Shown: positions 21,951 through 29,381 of the stretch, in pieces
How the letters are laid out: each line of letters begins with the position of its first letter
Numbering within the stretch: position 1 is the stretch's first letter
Source: Thiobacillus sp. UBA6205
GTDB lineage: Bacteria; Pseudomonadota; Gammaproteobacteria; Burkholderiales; Thiobacillaceae
Reading direction: 5' to 3'
NCBI GenBank assembly: GCA_002421825.1
Contig: DISR01000047.1
Coordinates: 1 to 33,296, forward strand
DNA length: 33,296 nucleotides
Position numbers and translations under genes: made by a program
Notes under the pieces: generated by a model
What the model saw: the letters and a program-made list of their open reading frames with translations, nothing else
Told to the model about the DNA's origin: nothing
Databases searched by the model: none

Positions 21951-23273
21951 ATGCAAGCCATCGAATCGCTGGTTTCCACTTTGTCGGGCTGGGTGTGGGG
22001 GCCGCCCATGCTGATTCTGCTGGTCGGCACCGGCGTCTATCTCACCGTCCTGTTGCGCGGCATGCAATTTCGCGTCCTGCCGCATGCCCTCAAGCTGATT
22101 TTCGACAAGGAGCACGGCCATCTCGGCGACATCAGCCATTTCGCCGCGCTGATGACGGCGCTGGCGGCCACGGTCGGCATCGGCAACATCGTCGGCGTGG
22201 CCACCGCCATCACCCTGGGCGGGCCGGGTGCGGTGTTCTGGATGTGGATGACCGGCCTCGTGGGCATGGCGACCAAGTATTCCGAAGCGGTGCTGGCGGT
22301 GAAATACCGCGAACATGGCGAGCACGGCATGCGCGGCGGTCCCATGTACTACCTGGCCAAGGGCTGCAACCTGCCCACGCTGGGCTGGCTGTTCGCGCTG
22401 TTCACCGCACTCGCTGCCTTCGGCATCGGCAACATGACCCAGGCCAATGCCGTGTCCGGAATTTTCCAGTCCGTGTTCCACATCGAACCCTGGGTCACCG
22501 GCGTGACGCTGACCCTGCTGACCGGGCTGGTGATCCTGGGCGGCATCAAATCCATCGGCCGCTTCACCTCCTTACTCGTGCCGTTCATGATCATCGGCTA
22601 TGTGGTGGCGGCACTCATCGTGCTGGCGTTCAATGCCAGTGAAATTCCGCACGCGCTCTATCTGATCTTCTACCACGCCTTCAACCCGATTGCGGCGGGC
22701 GGCGGCTTCGCCGGCGCGGCGGTGGCGGCAGCCATCCGCTACGGCGTGGCACGCGGCGTGTTTTCCAACGAGTCCGGCCTCGGCTCGGCGCCGATCGCCG
22801 CGGCGGCGGCGCGCACCAGCGACCCGGTCAAGCAGGCGCTGGTTTCCATGACCCAGACCTTCATCGACACCCTGGTGGTGTGCAGCATGACGGCGCTGGT
22901 GATCCTGACCGCGACGCCGTGGACCGAGGGCGTGGGCGCGGCGCAGCTGACCAGTCTCAGTTTCGCCGAGACCCTGGGCAGCGGCGGCGAAATTCTCGTT
23001 GCCGTGGCCACCGCGCTGTTCGCCTATTCCACCCTGCTCGGCTGGAGCTATTACGGCGAGAAGGCCATCGAATACCTCGCCGGCCCGCGCGCCATCCGTG
23101 TCTACCGTGTGGTGTTCGTGTCGGCGGTGATCGTCGGCGCCATGATGCAGCTGGAGTTCGTGTGGAACTTCTCCGACCTCATGAACGGCATGATGGCCAT
23201 CCCCAACCTGATCGCGCTGCTCATGCTGTCCAGGATCGTGAAGCAGGAAACCGACCGCTACTTCGGCAAGTGA
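21951..23273 (+). CDS. Sodium:alanine symporter family (AGCS) transporter
   Basis: A 440-residue inner-membrane Na+/amino-acid symporter with about ten or eleven hydrophobic helices. The family signature GGPGAVFWMWMTGLVGMATKYSE is present in two readable parts (GPGAVFWMWMTGL, MATKYSEAVLAVKYRE), and GGPMYYL follows. The later block GVFSNESGLGSAPIAAAAA is also typical. The likely substrate is alanine or glycine; the sequence does not decide. ATG 21951 has CAGGGGAGA upstream; longer readings from 21789 would translate palindromic element D. It is coupled to the next transporter by TGATG. Confidence 0.93.
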   Translation: MQAIESLVSTLSGWVWGPPMLILLVGTGVYLTVLLRGMQFRVLPHALKLIFDKEHGHLGDISHFAALMTALAATVGIGNIVGVATAITLGGPGAVFWMWMTGLVGMATKYSEAVLAVKYREHGEHGMRGGPMYYLAKGCNLPTLGWLFALFTALAAFGIGNMTQANAVSGIFQSVFHIEPWVTGVTLTLLTGLVILGGIKSIGRFTSLLVPFMIIGYVVAALIVLAFNASEIPHALYLIFYHAFNPIAAGGGFAGAAVAAAIRYGVARGVFSNESGLGSAPIAAAAARTSDPVKQALVSMTQTFIDTLVVCSMTALVILTATPWTEGVGAAQLTSLSFAETLGSGGEILVAVATALFAYSTLLGWSYYGEKAIEYLAGPRAIRVYRVVFVSAVIVGAMMQLEFVWNFSDLMNGMMAIPNLIALLMLSRIVKQETDRYFGK

Positions 23274-24619
23274 TGCGCAGCCACTGGAGCAGCCGCTGGG
23301 CCTTCATCCTGGCCACCGCCGGCTCGGCGGTGGGGCTGGGCAACATCTGGAAATTTCCCTACATGACCGGCACCAACGGCGGCAGCGCCTTCGTGCTGGT
23401 TTACCTGCTGTGCGTGGCCCTGATCGGCCTGCCGCTGATGATGACGGAAATCATGCTGGGGCGCCGCGCCCAGCGCAATCCGGTGGACGCGATGGCCCAC
23501 CTGTCCAGGGAAGCGGGCGGCTCACAGTGGTGGAAAGGCGTGGGCTACATGGGCATCGCGGCCGGCATCCTCATCCTTGCCTTCTACAGCGTGGTGGCCG
23601 GCTGGGTGCTGGACTACGGACTGCGCGCGGCAAGCGGCGGCTTCACCGGCATGACGGCCGAGCAGGCGACCGCGGCGTTTTCCGCCTTTCTTGCCAGCCC
23701 CTACGAACTGCTGTTCTGGCACAGCCTCTTCATGTTCCTGACCATGTTCGTGGTGGCACGCGGCGTGACCTCCGGGCTGGAGCGCGCCACCACGATCATG
23801 ATGCCCGGCCTGGTCATGATCCTGCTCATCCTGCTCGGCTACAGCCTGGCCGTGGGCGACATGGACCGCTCGCTGGAATTCATGTTCCGCCCGGATTTTT
23901 CCAGCATCACCCCCGCAGCCGTGCTTTCCGCCATGGGGCATTCCTTCTTCACCCTGAGCCTCGGCATGGGCGCGGTCATGGTGTACGGCTCCTATCTGCA
24001 ACGGCACGCCTCGATCGCGCGCTCGGCCTTCCATATCGTGCTGATGGATACCGCCATCGCACTGGTTGCCGGCATCGCCATTTTCGCCATCGTGTTCGCC
24101 AACGGATTGGAACCCGCCGCCGGCCCCGGCCTGATATTCCAGACCCTGCCGATCGCCTTCGGCCAGATGCCGGGCGGCACGCTGTTCGCCACGCTGTTCT
24201 TCGTGCTGCTGGCCTTTGCCGCCTGGACCTCGTCCATCTCCCTGGTGGAGCCGGCCGTGTCCTGGCTGATCGAGAACACTCAATTGGGGCGCACGCGTGC
24301 CGCCCTGCTGGTGGGCGGGCTGATCTGGCTGCTCGGCATCGCGGTGCTGCTGTCGTTCAATGCCTGGAGCGAAATCAAGCTGCTCGGCCTCGGCATCTTC
24401 GACGTGCTGGACAAGCTCACCACCAACATCCTGCTGCCGCTGGGCGGGCTGCTGATGGCGCTGTTCGCGGTCTGGGTGATGCATGCGGCGCATGCGCAGG
24501 AAGAGCTGGCGCTTTCCGACCGCCACTACCGGCGCTGGCTGTTCGTCACCCGCTATGTGGCGCCGGCCGCGATCGTGCTGGTGTTCCTGAATCTGGTGGG
24601 CTGGCTGCCCTTCACCTGA
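23273..24619 (+). CDS. SNF-family sodium-dependent transporter
   Basis: A 448-residue neurotransmitter:sodium symporter family protein (LeuT/MhsT/TnaT fold). The N-terminal helix with WAFILATAGSAVGLGNIW and FPYMTGTNGGSAFVLVY is the family hallmark (Na+ and substrate site). Later landmarks are LSLGMGAVMVYGSYL (helix 6-like) and FVLLAFAAWTSSISLVE (helix 8-like). Bacterial members take up amino acids such as Trp, Tyr or hydrophobic residues; the substrate here is unknown. ATG 23273 shares its first base with the preceding TGA, so translation is coupled to the AGCS gene. A strong terminator follows 13 bases later. Confidence 0.93.
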   Translation: MRSHWSSRWAFILATAGSAVGLGNIWKFPYMTGTNGGSAFVLVYLLCVALIGLPLMMTEIMLGRRAQRNPVDAMAHLSREAGGSQWWKGVGYMGIAAGILILAFYSVVAGWVLDYGLRAASGGFTGMTAEQATAAFSAFLASPYELLFWHSLFMFLTMFVVARGVTSGLERATTIMMPGLVMILLILLGYSLAVGDMDRSLEFMFRPDFSSITPAAVLSAMGHSFFTLSLGMGAVMVYGSYLQRHASIARSAFHIVLMDTAIALVAGIAIFAIVFANGLEPAAGPGLIFQTLPIAFGQMPGGTLFATLFFVLLAFAAWTSSISLVEPAVSWLIENTQLGRTRAALLVGGLIWLLGIAVLLSFNAWSEIKLLGLGIFDVLDKLTTNILLPLGGLLMALFAVWVMHAAHAQEELALSDRHYRRWLFVTRYVAPAAIVLVFLNLVGWLPFT

Positions 24620-24632
24620 GACCGCACAAACA

Positions 24633-24658
24633 ACAAAGCCGGCTTGCGCCGGCTTTGT
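24633..24658. terminator. Hairpin terminator between transporter pair and cytochrome gene
   Basis: ACAAAGCCGGC (24633-24643) pairs perfectly with GCCGGCTTTGT (24648-24658) around TTGC. The T-run is short in both directions, but the location between convergent genes and the 11-bp stem fit a bidirectional terminator. Confidence 0.8.
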
Positions 24659-24679
24659 CTTGGAGATCTGCTTCGATTC

Positions 24680-24991
24680 TTACAGGCCCAGAATCCAGTG
24701 CACGATCTTCTTCAAATCTTCATCCTTGACCTGCGGATTGGGCGGCATCGGGATTTCGCCCCATACGCCCTTGCCGCCGGCCTTGACCTTGGCAGCGAGC
24801 CTGGCGGCAGCGCCCTTGTCGCCCTTGTACTTGGCGGCCACTTCCTTGTAGGCGGGGCCGACGATCTTCTTGTCGACGCCGTGGCAGGACATGCAGGCAT
24901 TCTTTTGCGCCAGCGCCTGGCCGTCCGAGTCAGCCATGACGGGCATGCCGACGACCAGCGCGGCGGCGGCAAACATCACAACAACTTTCAT
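24680..24991 (-). CDS. Class I cytochrome c (c551/c552 type)
   Basis: A 103-residue periplasmic monohaem cytochrome. The signal peptide ends MPVMA (residue 20). The haem site is CMSCH (33-37), and GVWGEIPMPPNPQV carries the axial Met in the form usual for Pseudomonas-type c551. The mature size of about 83 residues fits this small-electron-carrier class, which donates to nitrite reductase or terminal oxidases in other organisms; the partner here is unknown. ATG 24991 has GGAGAA upstream. A longer frame to 25144 is upstream noncoding DNA. Confidence 0.94.
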   Translation of the reverse strand: MKVVVMFAAAALVVGMPVMADSDGQALAQKNACMSCHGVDKKIVGPAYKEVAAKYKGDKGAAARLAAKVKAGGKGVWGEIPMPPNPQVKDEDLKKIVHWILGL

Positions 24992-25044
24992 TGCATTCTC
25001 CAGAGAAGTTGGAAACTCTGCGGCAGCGCGCCGCCTCATTGCGG

Positions 25045-25072
25045 ATATTACGGATTGGCCCGCATAAAACAA
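25045..25072 (-). promoter_or_regulatory. Candidate promoter of the cytochrome c gene
   Basis: On the - strand, TTGTTT (25072-25067), a 16-base spacer and TAATAT (25050-25045) form a sigma-70-like promoter starting near 25038 with a leader of about 46 bases. The gap also holds two direct copies of GCGCGCGCCGG near 25098 and 25120 of unknown role. Confidence 0.45.
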
Positions 25073-25144
25073 GATGCCAGGGTAGTATTTGTCTACCAGC
25101 GCGCGCCGGTAATTGCATGCGCGCGCCGGGGGCCGAACCATCAA

Positions 25145-25810
25145 TCAGTCGTTGCTGGCGAAGCCCAGCAGGTGCAGCAGGCTGGTGAACAGGTTGAATA
25201 TCGCCACGAACAGGGTGACGGTGGCCATGATGTAGTTGGTCTCGCCGCCGCGGATGATGTTGCTGGTCTCATACAGGATGAGGCCGGACATCAGCAGCAC
25301 GAACATGGCGGATACCGCCAGCGACAGCATGGGCATTTCGAAGAAGATCGCGCCCAGGCCGGCGAGGAAGGCCACCAGGATGCCGACCATGAGGAAGCCG
25401 CCCATGAAGCTGAAGTCCTTCTTCGTGGTCATGACATAGGCCGACAGCGCCAGGAAGATCGCGGCAGTGCCGCCCATGGCCATCATCACCACCTGGCCGC
25501 CGTTGGGCAGCGCCAGATAGGCGTTGAGGATCGGGCCCAGCGTGTAGCCCATGAAGCCGGTCAGCGCGAACACGAAAGCCAGGCCCAGGCCGCTGTCGCG
25601 GAACCTGGTGGTCAGGAACAAGAGGCCGAAGTAGCCGACCAGGGTAATGATGATGCCGGGATGGGGCAGGTTCAACGCCATCGACAGGCCGGCGGTGACG
25701 GCGGAAAACGCCAGGGTCATGGCCAGCAGCATGTAGGTGTTGCGCACGACCTTGTTGGTGGAAGCGGCATACGTCTGACTGCGGTTGATCGTGGTGACTT
25801 GCGGGTTCAT
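25145..25810 (-). CDS. BI-1/YccA (UPF0005) family membrane protein
   Basis: A 221-residue protein with seven closely spaced hydrophobic helices and the Bax inhibitor-1 family pattern: KVVRNTYMLLAMTLAFSAV at the start, FALTGFMGYTLGPILNAYL in the middle, and LILYETSNIIRGGETNYI followed by TVTLFVAIFNLFTSLLHLLG at the end. E. coli YccA modulates the FtsH protease; BI-1 proteins have been proposed to be pH-sensitive Ca2+ leak channels. Which applies here is unknown. ATG 25810 has AGGAG upstream (- strand). It is followed by the cytochrome gene 153 bases downstream, with its own likely promoter. Confidence 0.92.
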   Translation of the reverse strand: MNPQVTTINRSQTYAASTNKVVRNTYMLLAMTLAFSAVTAGLSMALNLPHPGIIITLVGYFGLLFLTTRFRDSGLGLAFVFALTGFMGYTLGPILNAYLALPNGGQVVMMAMGGTAAIFLALSAYVMTTKKDFSFMGGFLMVGILVAFLAGLGAIFFEMPMLSLAVSAMFVLLMSGLILYETSNIIRGGETNYIMATVTLFVAIFNLFTSLLHLLGFASND

Positions 25811-26290
25811 TGAGAGCTCCTCGTGTAATTCAAACAATGCGAGATTTCAGAGTCTTTTCGGCGACGCAGGTTCCCGCAACAGCACGAAGCATACCCCAGG
25901 TTGGGAAGCCGCAGCCACAGACAACCCCTTTGGGCTTGAGGTTTTTCAGTCGCGTTCCTGGCCCCCTGGCCTGCGCCATGCAAAGATGAAAGCGGCCGTC
26001 CGAACGATTGCCGGGCCCGCGTCGTGGCCGGGCAGGACGCGGGCCCGGCATGCCGAAAACGAAACTCGAAGCACCGCTGCCGGGTGAAGTCGGCTCGACT
26101 TTCCCTTCCTCTTCTCACCATTGCCATCGCGGGGCCTGACGCCTTCAAGCCCTCGGCGTTTTTTGTGCTGCTGTTCCTGCTCGGCCTTTGGCCAACCAGC
26201 GCGGGCGCGGTGGCCTTGCCGTCGCAGTGGTCGCCATGCACTTCATGGCGGCGACAGCGGCAAATCGCCAAAAAAGATGCTGGCCGGCGG
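25811..26290. other. Gene-free 480-base region with strong hairpins
   Basis: No reading frame here looks coding. A perfect 14-bp inverted repeat, GCCGGGCCCGCGTC (26010-26023) with GACGCGGGCCCGGC (26036-26049), encloses a 12-base loop. Further right, ACGCC (26139-26143) pairs with GGCGT (26155-26159) before six T (26159-26164), a terminator-like shape on the + strand with no + strand gene before it. The region separates the start of the BI-1 gene from the end of the yyaL-like gene. A small RNA on the + strand is possible but unsupported by a clear promoter. Confidence 0.5.
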
Positions 26291-28273
26291 CTAAAGTTCG
26301 ATTTCCTCGGGATTTTCGACGGGCGGCAGGCAGGCCCCGGCGCGGCACTGCCAGGCGACGGCCTTGCCGGATGCCGGCTTGTCGAGGCTGGCAGGCAGCC
26401 CGGCCAGCGTGTCGGGCAGGAAGAACATCAGGGTTTGCGGCGGCTTGCGCCCGGCCAGCGCCTTCCACTCGGCGAGTTCCCGCTCCGGCCCGCGCACCAC
26501 CAGCACACCGGGGTCCCGGCGCAGTTCCGCCAGCGTGGCGAGCAGCGAAGTGAAGGCCACCGGCATCTCGGCCAATTCCGCGCCGTGGCAGGCCAGGGTA
26601 CGTTCGGCAGCCCGCTCATAGCGCGGCTCGTTCAGGATCCTGCCCAGGCGCGCGAGGCTCATTGCCGCCACGCCCGCGCCGGCAGGCGTGGCCTGGTCGA
26701 CTGCCGTGCGCGTGCGCAGGATCAGTGCTTCGTGGTCATGGCTGGTGAAATAGAAGCCGCCGGCCACCTTGTCCTCGAAATTGGCGAGCAGGGCGTCGGC
26801 GAGTGCCTGCGCCCAAACCATGTCCTCGGGCCGGTAGTGCGCCTGCATCAGTTCCAGCAACGCGTCGAGCAGGAAGGCGTAGTCGTCGACATAGCCGTTG
26901 AGCCGCGCTGCGCCGTTGGCGTAGCTGGCATGGAGCCGGCCTTCGTGCCACAACCTCTCGCGCAGGAAATCCGTCGCGCGCAGGGCCAGCTCTATCCATG
27001 CCGGGCGCTGCATGAGTCTGCCGGCATGCGCCAGGCCCTTGATCATCAGCGCGTTCCAGCCGGTGAGGATTTTTTCGTCGCGGTGCGGGCGCACGCGCTG
27101 CGCGCGCGCGGCAAACAGCTTCTGCCGCGCCGGTTCGAGCTGCGGGTCCATGGGCTCGCCGGCAAGCTGCAGGTGCCAGAATGCGTTTTCGAAATTGGCC
27201 GGAGCATCGAGCGCAAAGGCAGGCGCGGCGTATTCGTATTCATTGCCAAGCACCGTGCGCGCTTCCTCAGCCGTCCACACGTAGAACTTGCCTTCGTGTC
27301 CTTCGGAGTCGGCGTCGAGTGCGGCGCAAAAGCCGCCTTCGGGTGCAGACATCTCGCGCGCGAGCCACTCCACCGTGAGTTCGGCGCCTCGCGCAAACAG
27401 CGGATTGCCGGACAGCGCGAAGGCATCCGCGCACAGCCCCAGCAGCGGTCCGTTGTCGTAGAGCATTTTCTCGAAATGCGGAATCTGCCAGCGCTCGTCC
27501 ACGGAATAGCGGAAAAAGCCGCCGCCCAGCTGGTCGAACAGGCCGCCGCGCAGCATTTTCTCCAGCGTGAACAGCAGCATGTGCCGTGCGCGCTCGTCGC
27601 CATTCCAGGCTTCGCGCGTGAGCCATTCGAGCTCCCCGGGCCGCGGGAACTTGGGGGCACGAGAAAAACCGCCATGCGCCTTGTCGAAAGCGCGCGCCAG
27701 ATCCCCTGTGGCACGGCGCAAGACTTCATCGTCGGGCTGCGCTGCGGGCCGGGGCGCCTCCCTTAGCGCAGCCAGCACCCCCTGATTCTGCGCCTCGATG
27801 TCTGCCCGCCGGGCGCGGAAAACCTCGGCGATCTGCTCCATCAAACCGATAAGGCCCGGCAGGTTGTAGCGCGGCGTCTTCGGAAAATAGGTGCCGGCAA
27901 TGAATGGCGCCTGGTCTGGCGTCAGAAACACCGTGAGCGGCCAGCCGCCGGCGCGGCCGGTAAGCAGGCTGTGTGCGTGCTGGTAGATCTGGTCGAGGTC
28001 GGGGCGCTCCTCGCGGTCGACCTTGATGTTGACGAAGAATTTATTCATCACCGCCGCGACTTCCTCGTCCTCGAAGCATTCGTGCGCCATGACGTGGCAC
28101 CAGTGGCAGGTGGAATAGCCGATGGACAGCAGGATGGGCTTGTCCTCGCGCCTCGCCTTCTCCAGCGCTTCCGGCCCCCACGGGTGCCAGTCCACCGGGT
28201 TGTGCTTGTGCTGCTGCAGGTAGGGCGAAGGCTCGCCCGCGAGGCGGTTCACATGCCCGGTCGCATCGCTCAC
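26291..28273 (-). CDS. YyaL/DUF255 thioredoxin-fold protein
   Basis: A 660-residue protein of the YyaL / spermatogenesis-associated-20 type. The N-terminal DUF255 thioredoxin-like domain contains NRLAGEPSPYLQQH, NPVDWHPWG, then CHWC (56-59), and FVNIKVDREERPD with GGWPLTVFLTPD. The rest is an (alpha/alpha)6-barrel-like region (GGFSRAPKFPRP, IPHFEKMLYDN, EGKFYVWTAEE, LTGWNALMIKGLA) like those of carbohydrate epimerases. The catalytic role of bacterial members is not established. GTG 28273 overlaps the mrpG stop (GTGA), so it is read with the antiporter operon. The much longer frame to 28651 only translates mrpG out of phase. Confidence 0.9.
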   Translation of the reverse strand: MSDATGHVNRLAGEPSPYLQQHKHNPVDWHPWGPEALEKARREDKPILLSIGYSTCHWCHVMAHECFEDEEVAAVMNKFFVNIKVDREERPDLDQIYQHAHSLLTGRAGGWPLTVFLTPDQAPFIAGTYFPKTPRYNLPGLIGLMEQIAEVFRARRADIEAQNQGVLAALREAPRPAAQPDDEVLRRATGDLARAFDKAHGGFSRAPKFPRPGELEWLTREAWNGDERARHMLLFTLEKMLRGGLFDQLGGGFFRYSVDERWQIPHFEKMLYDNGPLLGLCADAFALSGNPLFARGAELTVEWLAREMSAPEGGFCAALDADSEGHEGKFYVWTAEEARTVLGNEYEYAAPAFALDAPANFENAFWHLQLAGEPMDPQLEPARQKLFAARAQRVRPHRDEKILTGWNALMIKGLAHAGRLMQRPAWIELALRATDFLRERLWHEGRLHASYANGAARLNGYVDDYAFLLDALLELMQAHYRPEDMVWAQALADALLANFEDKVAGGFYFTSHDHEALILRTRTAVDQATPAGAGVAAMSLARLGRILNEPRYERAAERTLACHGAELAEMPVAFTSLLATLAELRRDPGVLVVRGPERELAEWKALAGRKPPQTLMFFLPDTLAGLPASLDKPASGKAVAWQCRAGACLPPVENPEEIEL

Positions 28274-28605
28274 GGGATTTGCTCTTCGTTCCGGGCCTGC
28301 TCGGGCTCGGGTGCCAATGAATGCACCTTCAGGTGCAGCGCCGCCTTGGCGAGCAGGTGCGCGGATACCGGCGCGGTGATGAACAGGAACAGCGTCACCA
28401 GCACTTCGTGCAGGCTGACGCCTTCCTCGCGCACGCTGAAATACACGGCCGAAGCGATGAGCAGGCAGCCCACGCCCAGGGTGGTGGCCTTGGTCGGGCC
28501 ATGCAGGCGGGTGTAGAAATCGCGCAGGCGCGCGAGCCCGAGCGAGCCGATGAAGGTGAAGACCGCGCCGGTGAGGATCAGGAGGGAAAGCAGGATGTCG
28601 ATCAT
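28270..28605 (-). CDS. mrpG: Mrp Na+/H+ antiporter subunit G
   Basis: A 111-residue subunit with three hydrophobic helices. LTGAVFTFIGSLGLARLRDFYTRLHGPTKATTLG, readable as LGLARLRDFYTRLHGPTKA, is the MnhG/PhaG signature. It is one of the small subunits needed for full assembly of the Mrp complex. The C-terminal 20 residues are charged and cytoplasmic-looking. It starts nine bases after mrpF, the only positive gap in the operon, and its stop overlaps the yyaL-like gene by four bases. Confidence 0.94.
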   Translation of the reverse strand: MIDILLSLLILTGAVFTFIGSLGLARLRDFYTRLHGPTKATTLGVGCLLIASAVYFSVREEGVSLHEVLVTLFLFITAPVSAHLLAKAALHLKVHSLAPEPEQARNEEQIP

Positions 28606-28614
28606 GGCGCGCCC

Positions 28615-28884
28615 CTATTCGATGATGTCGCCGCGCAAGAGATACTTGCACAGCGCCACGGTGCCGACGAATCCCATCATGGCGATCAGGAGCGCCGCCT
28701 CGAAATAGATGGCGTTGCCGAGGTGGATGCCAAGCAGCACCAGGAGCGCGATGGTGTTCACGTACAGGGTGTCGAGGGCGAGGATGCGGTCGGGCGCGTC
28801 CGGGCCCTTGAGCAGGCGCCAGAAGCTGAACACGAAGGCCAGGCTTACCAGCGCATAGGCGATGGGAATGACGGTGTCGAGCAT
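28615..28884 (-). CDS. mrpF: Mrp Na+/H+ antiporter subunit F
   Basis: An 89-residue membrane subunit with three helices and the MnhF/PhaF pattern GPDAPDRILALDTLYVNTIALLV, readable as GPDAPDRILALDTL. It lies between subunits E and G in the standard order. Its ATG shares one base with the mrpE stop (TGATG), implying translational coupling and fixed stoichiometry. Confidence 0.94.
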   Translation of the reverse strand: MLDTVIPIAYALVSLAFVFSFWRLLKGPDAPDRILALDTLYVNTIALLVLLGIHLGNAIYFEAALLIAMMGFVGTVALCKYLLRGDIIE

Positions 28885-29381
28885 CAGACGTCTCCTTCTT
28901 CGAAAATCTGCTTCAGCGGCACTTCGTAACGCTGCTTGATCTCGGCGACCATGGCATCAGGGTTGCCGGTGTCGATGGTGTGCACGATGAGCGTGCGCTT
29001 GTCCGCGCTCACCAGCGAAGACACCGTGCCCGGGGTGAGTGAAATGGTATTGGCCAGCAGGCTGATGCCCAGATCGCTTTTCAATTCCAGCGGGACGACG
29101 ATGAAGGCCGGGTTGAGGCGCGACGGTCCCTTGAGGATGAGCCAGGCGACGTGGAAGCTGCCGCGCACGATGTCGTAAATGAACACCATGAGATAGCGCA
29201 ACAGCACGCCCGCGTGGCGAATGCGCACATGCTCGGGCCAGAAGCCGGCGGTGGCGAAGGGAATCAGCCAGCCCAGCAGCAGCCCCAGCACGAGATGCCC
29301 GGGGTTGAGCCGATTGACCAGCAGCAGCCACAGGATGGCGAGCGTGAGCGTCAGCAGGGGGTGGGGGAGCAGACGCTTCAT
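28884..29381 (-). CDS. mrpE: Mrp Na+/H+ antiporter subunit E
   Basis: A 165-residue subunit with two or three N-terminal helices (HPLLTLTLAILWLLLVNRL, LVLGLLLGWLIPFA) and a cytoplasmic C-terminal half containing LLANTISLTPGTVSSLV and LIVHTIDTGNPDAMV. The NTISLTPGT block is the MnhE hallmark. It overlaps mrpD by four bases and mrpF by one. Confidence 0.94.
   Translation of the reverse strand: MKRLLPHPLLTLTLAILWLLLVNRLNPGHLVLGLLLGWLIPFATAGFWPEHVRIRHAGVLLRYLMVFIYDIVRGSFHVAWLILKGPSRLNPAFIVVPLELKSDLGISLLANTISLTPGTVSSLVSADKRTLIVHTIDTGNPDAMVAEIKQRYEVPLKQIFEEGDV

Noticed and set aside
21728..22030. 100-codon - strand frame over element D
   Set aside because: It spans the palindrome and the start of the AGCS gene and has no plausible protein features.
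25807..26271. 154-codon - strand frame in the gap after BI-1
   Set aside because: Composition (Arg, Cys, Ser, Ala) and lack of motifs or ribosome site argue against coding; it also overlaps the strong hairpins.
28274..28651. N-terminal extension of the yyaL-like gene
   Set aside because: It would translate mrpG out of phase; GTG 28273 precedes the conserved domain and overlaps the mrpG stop.
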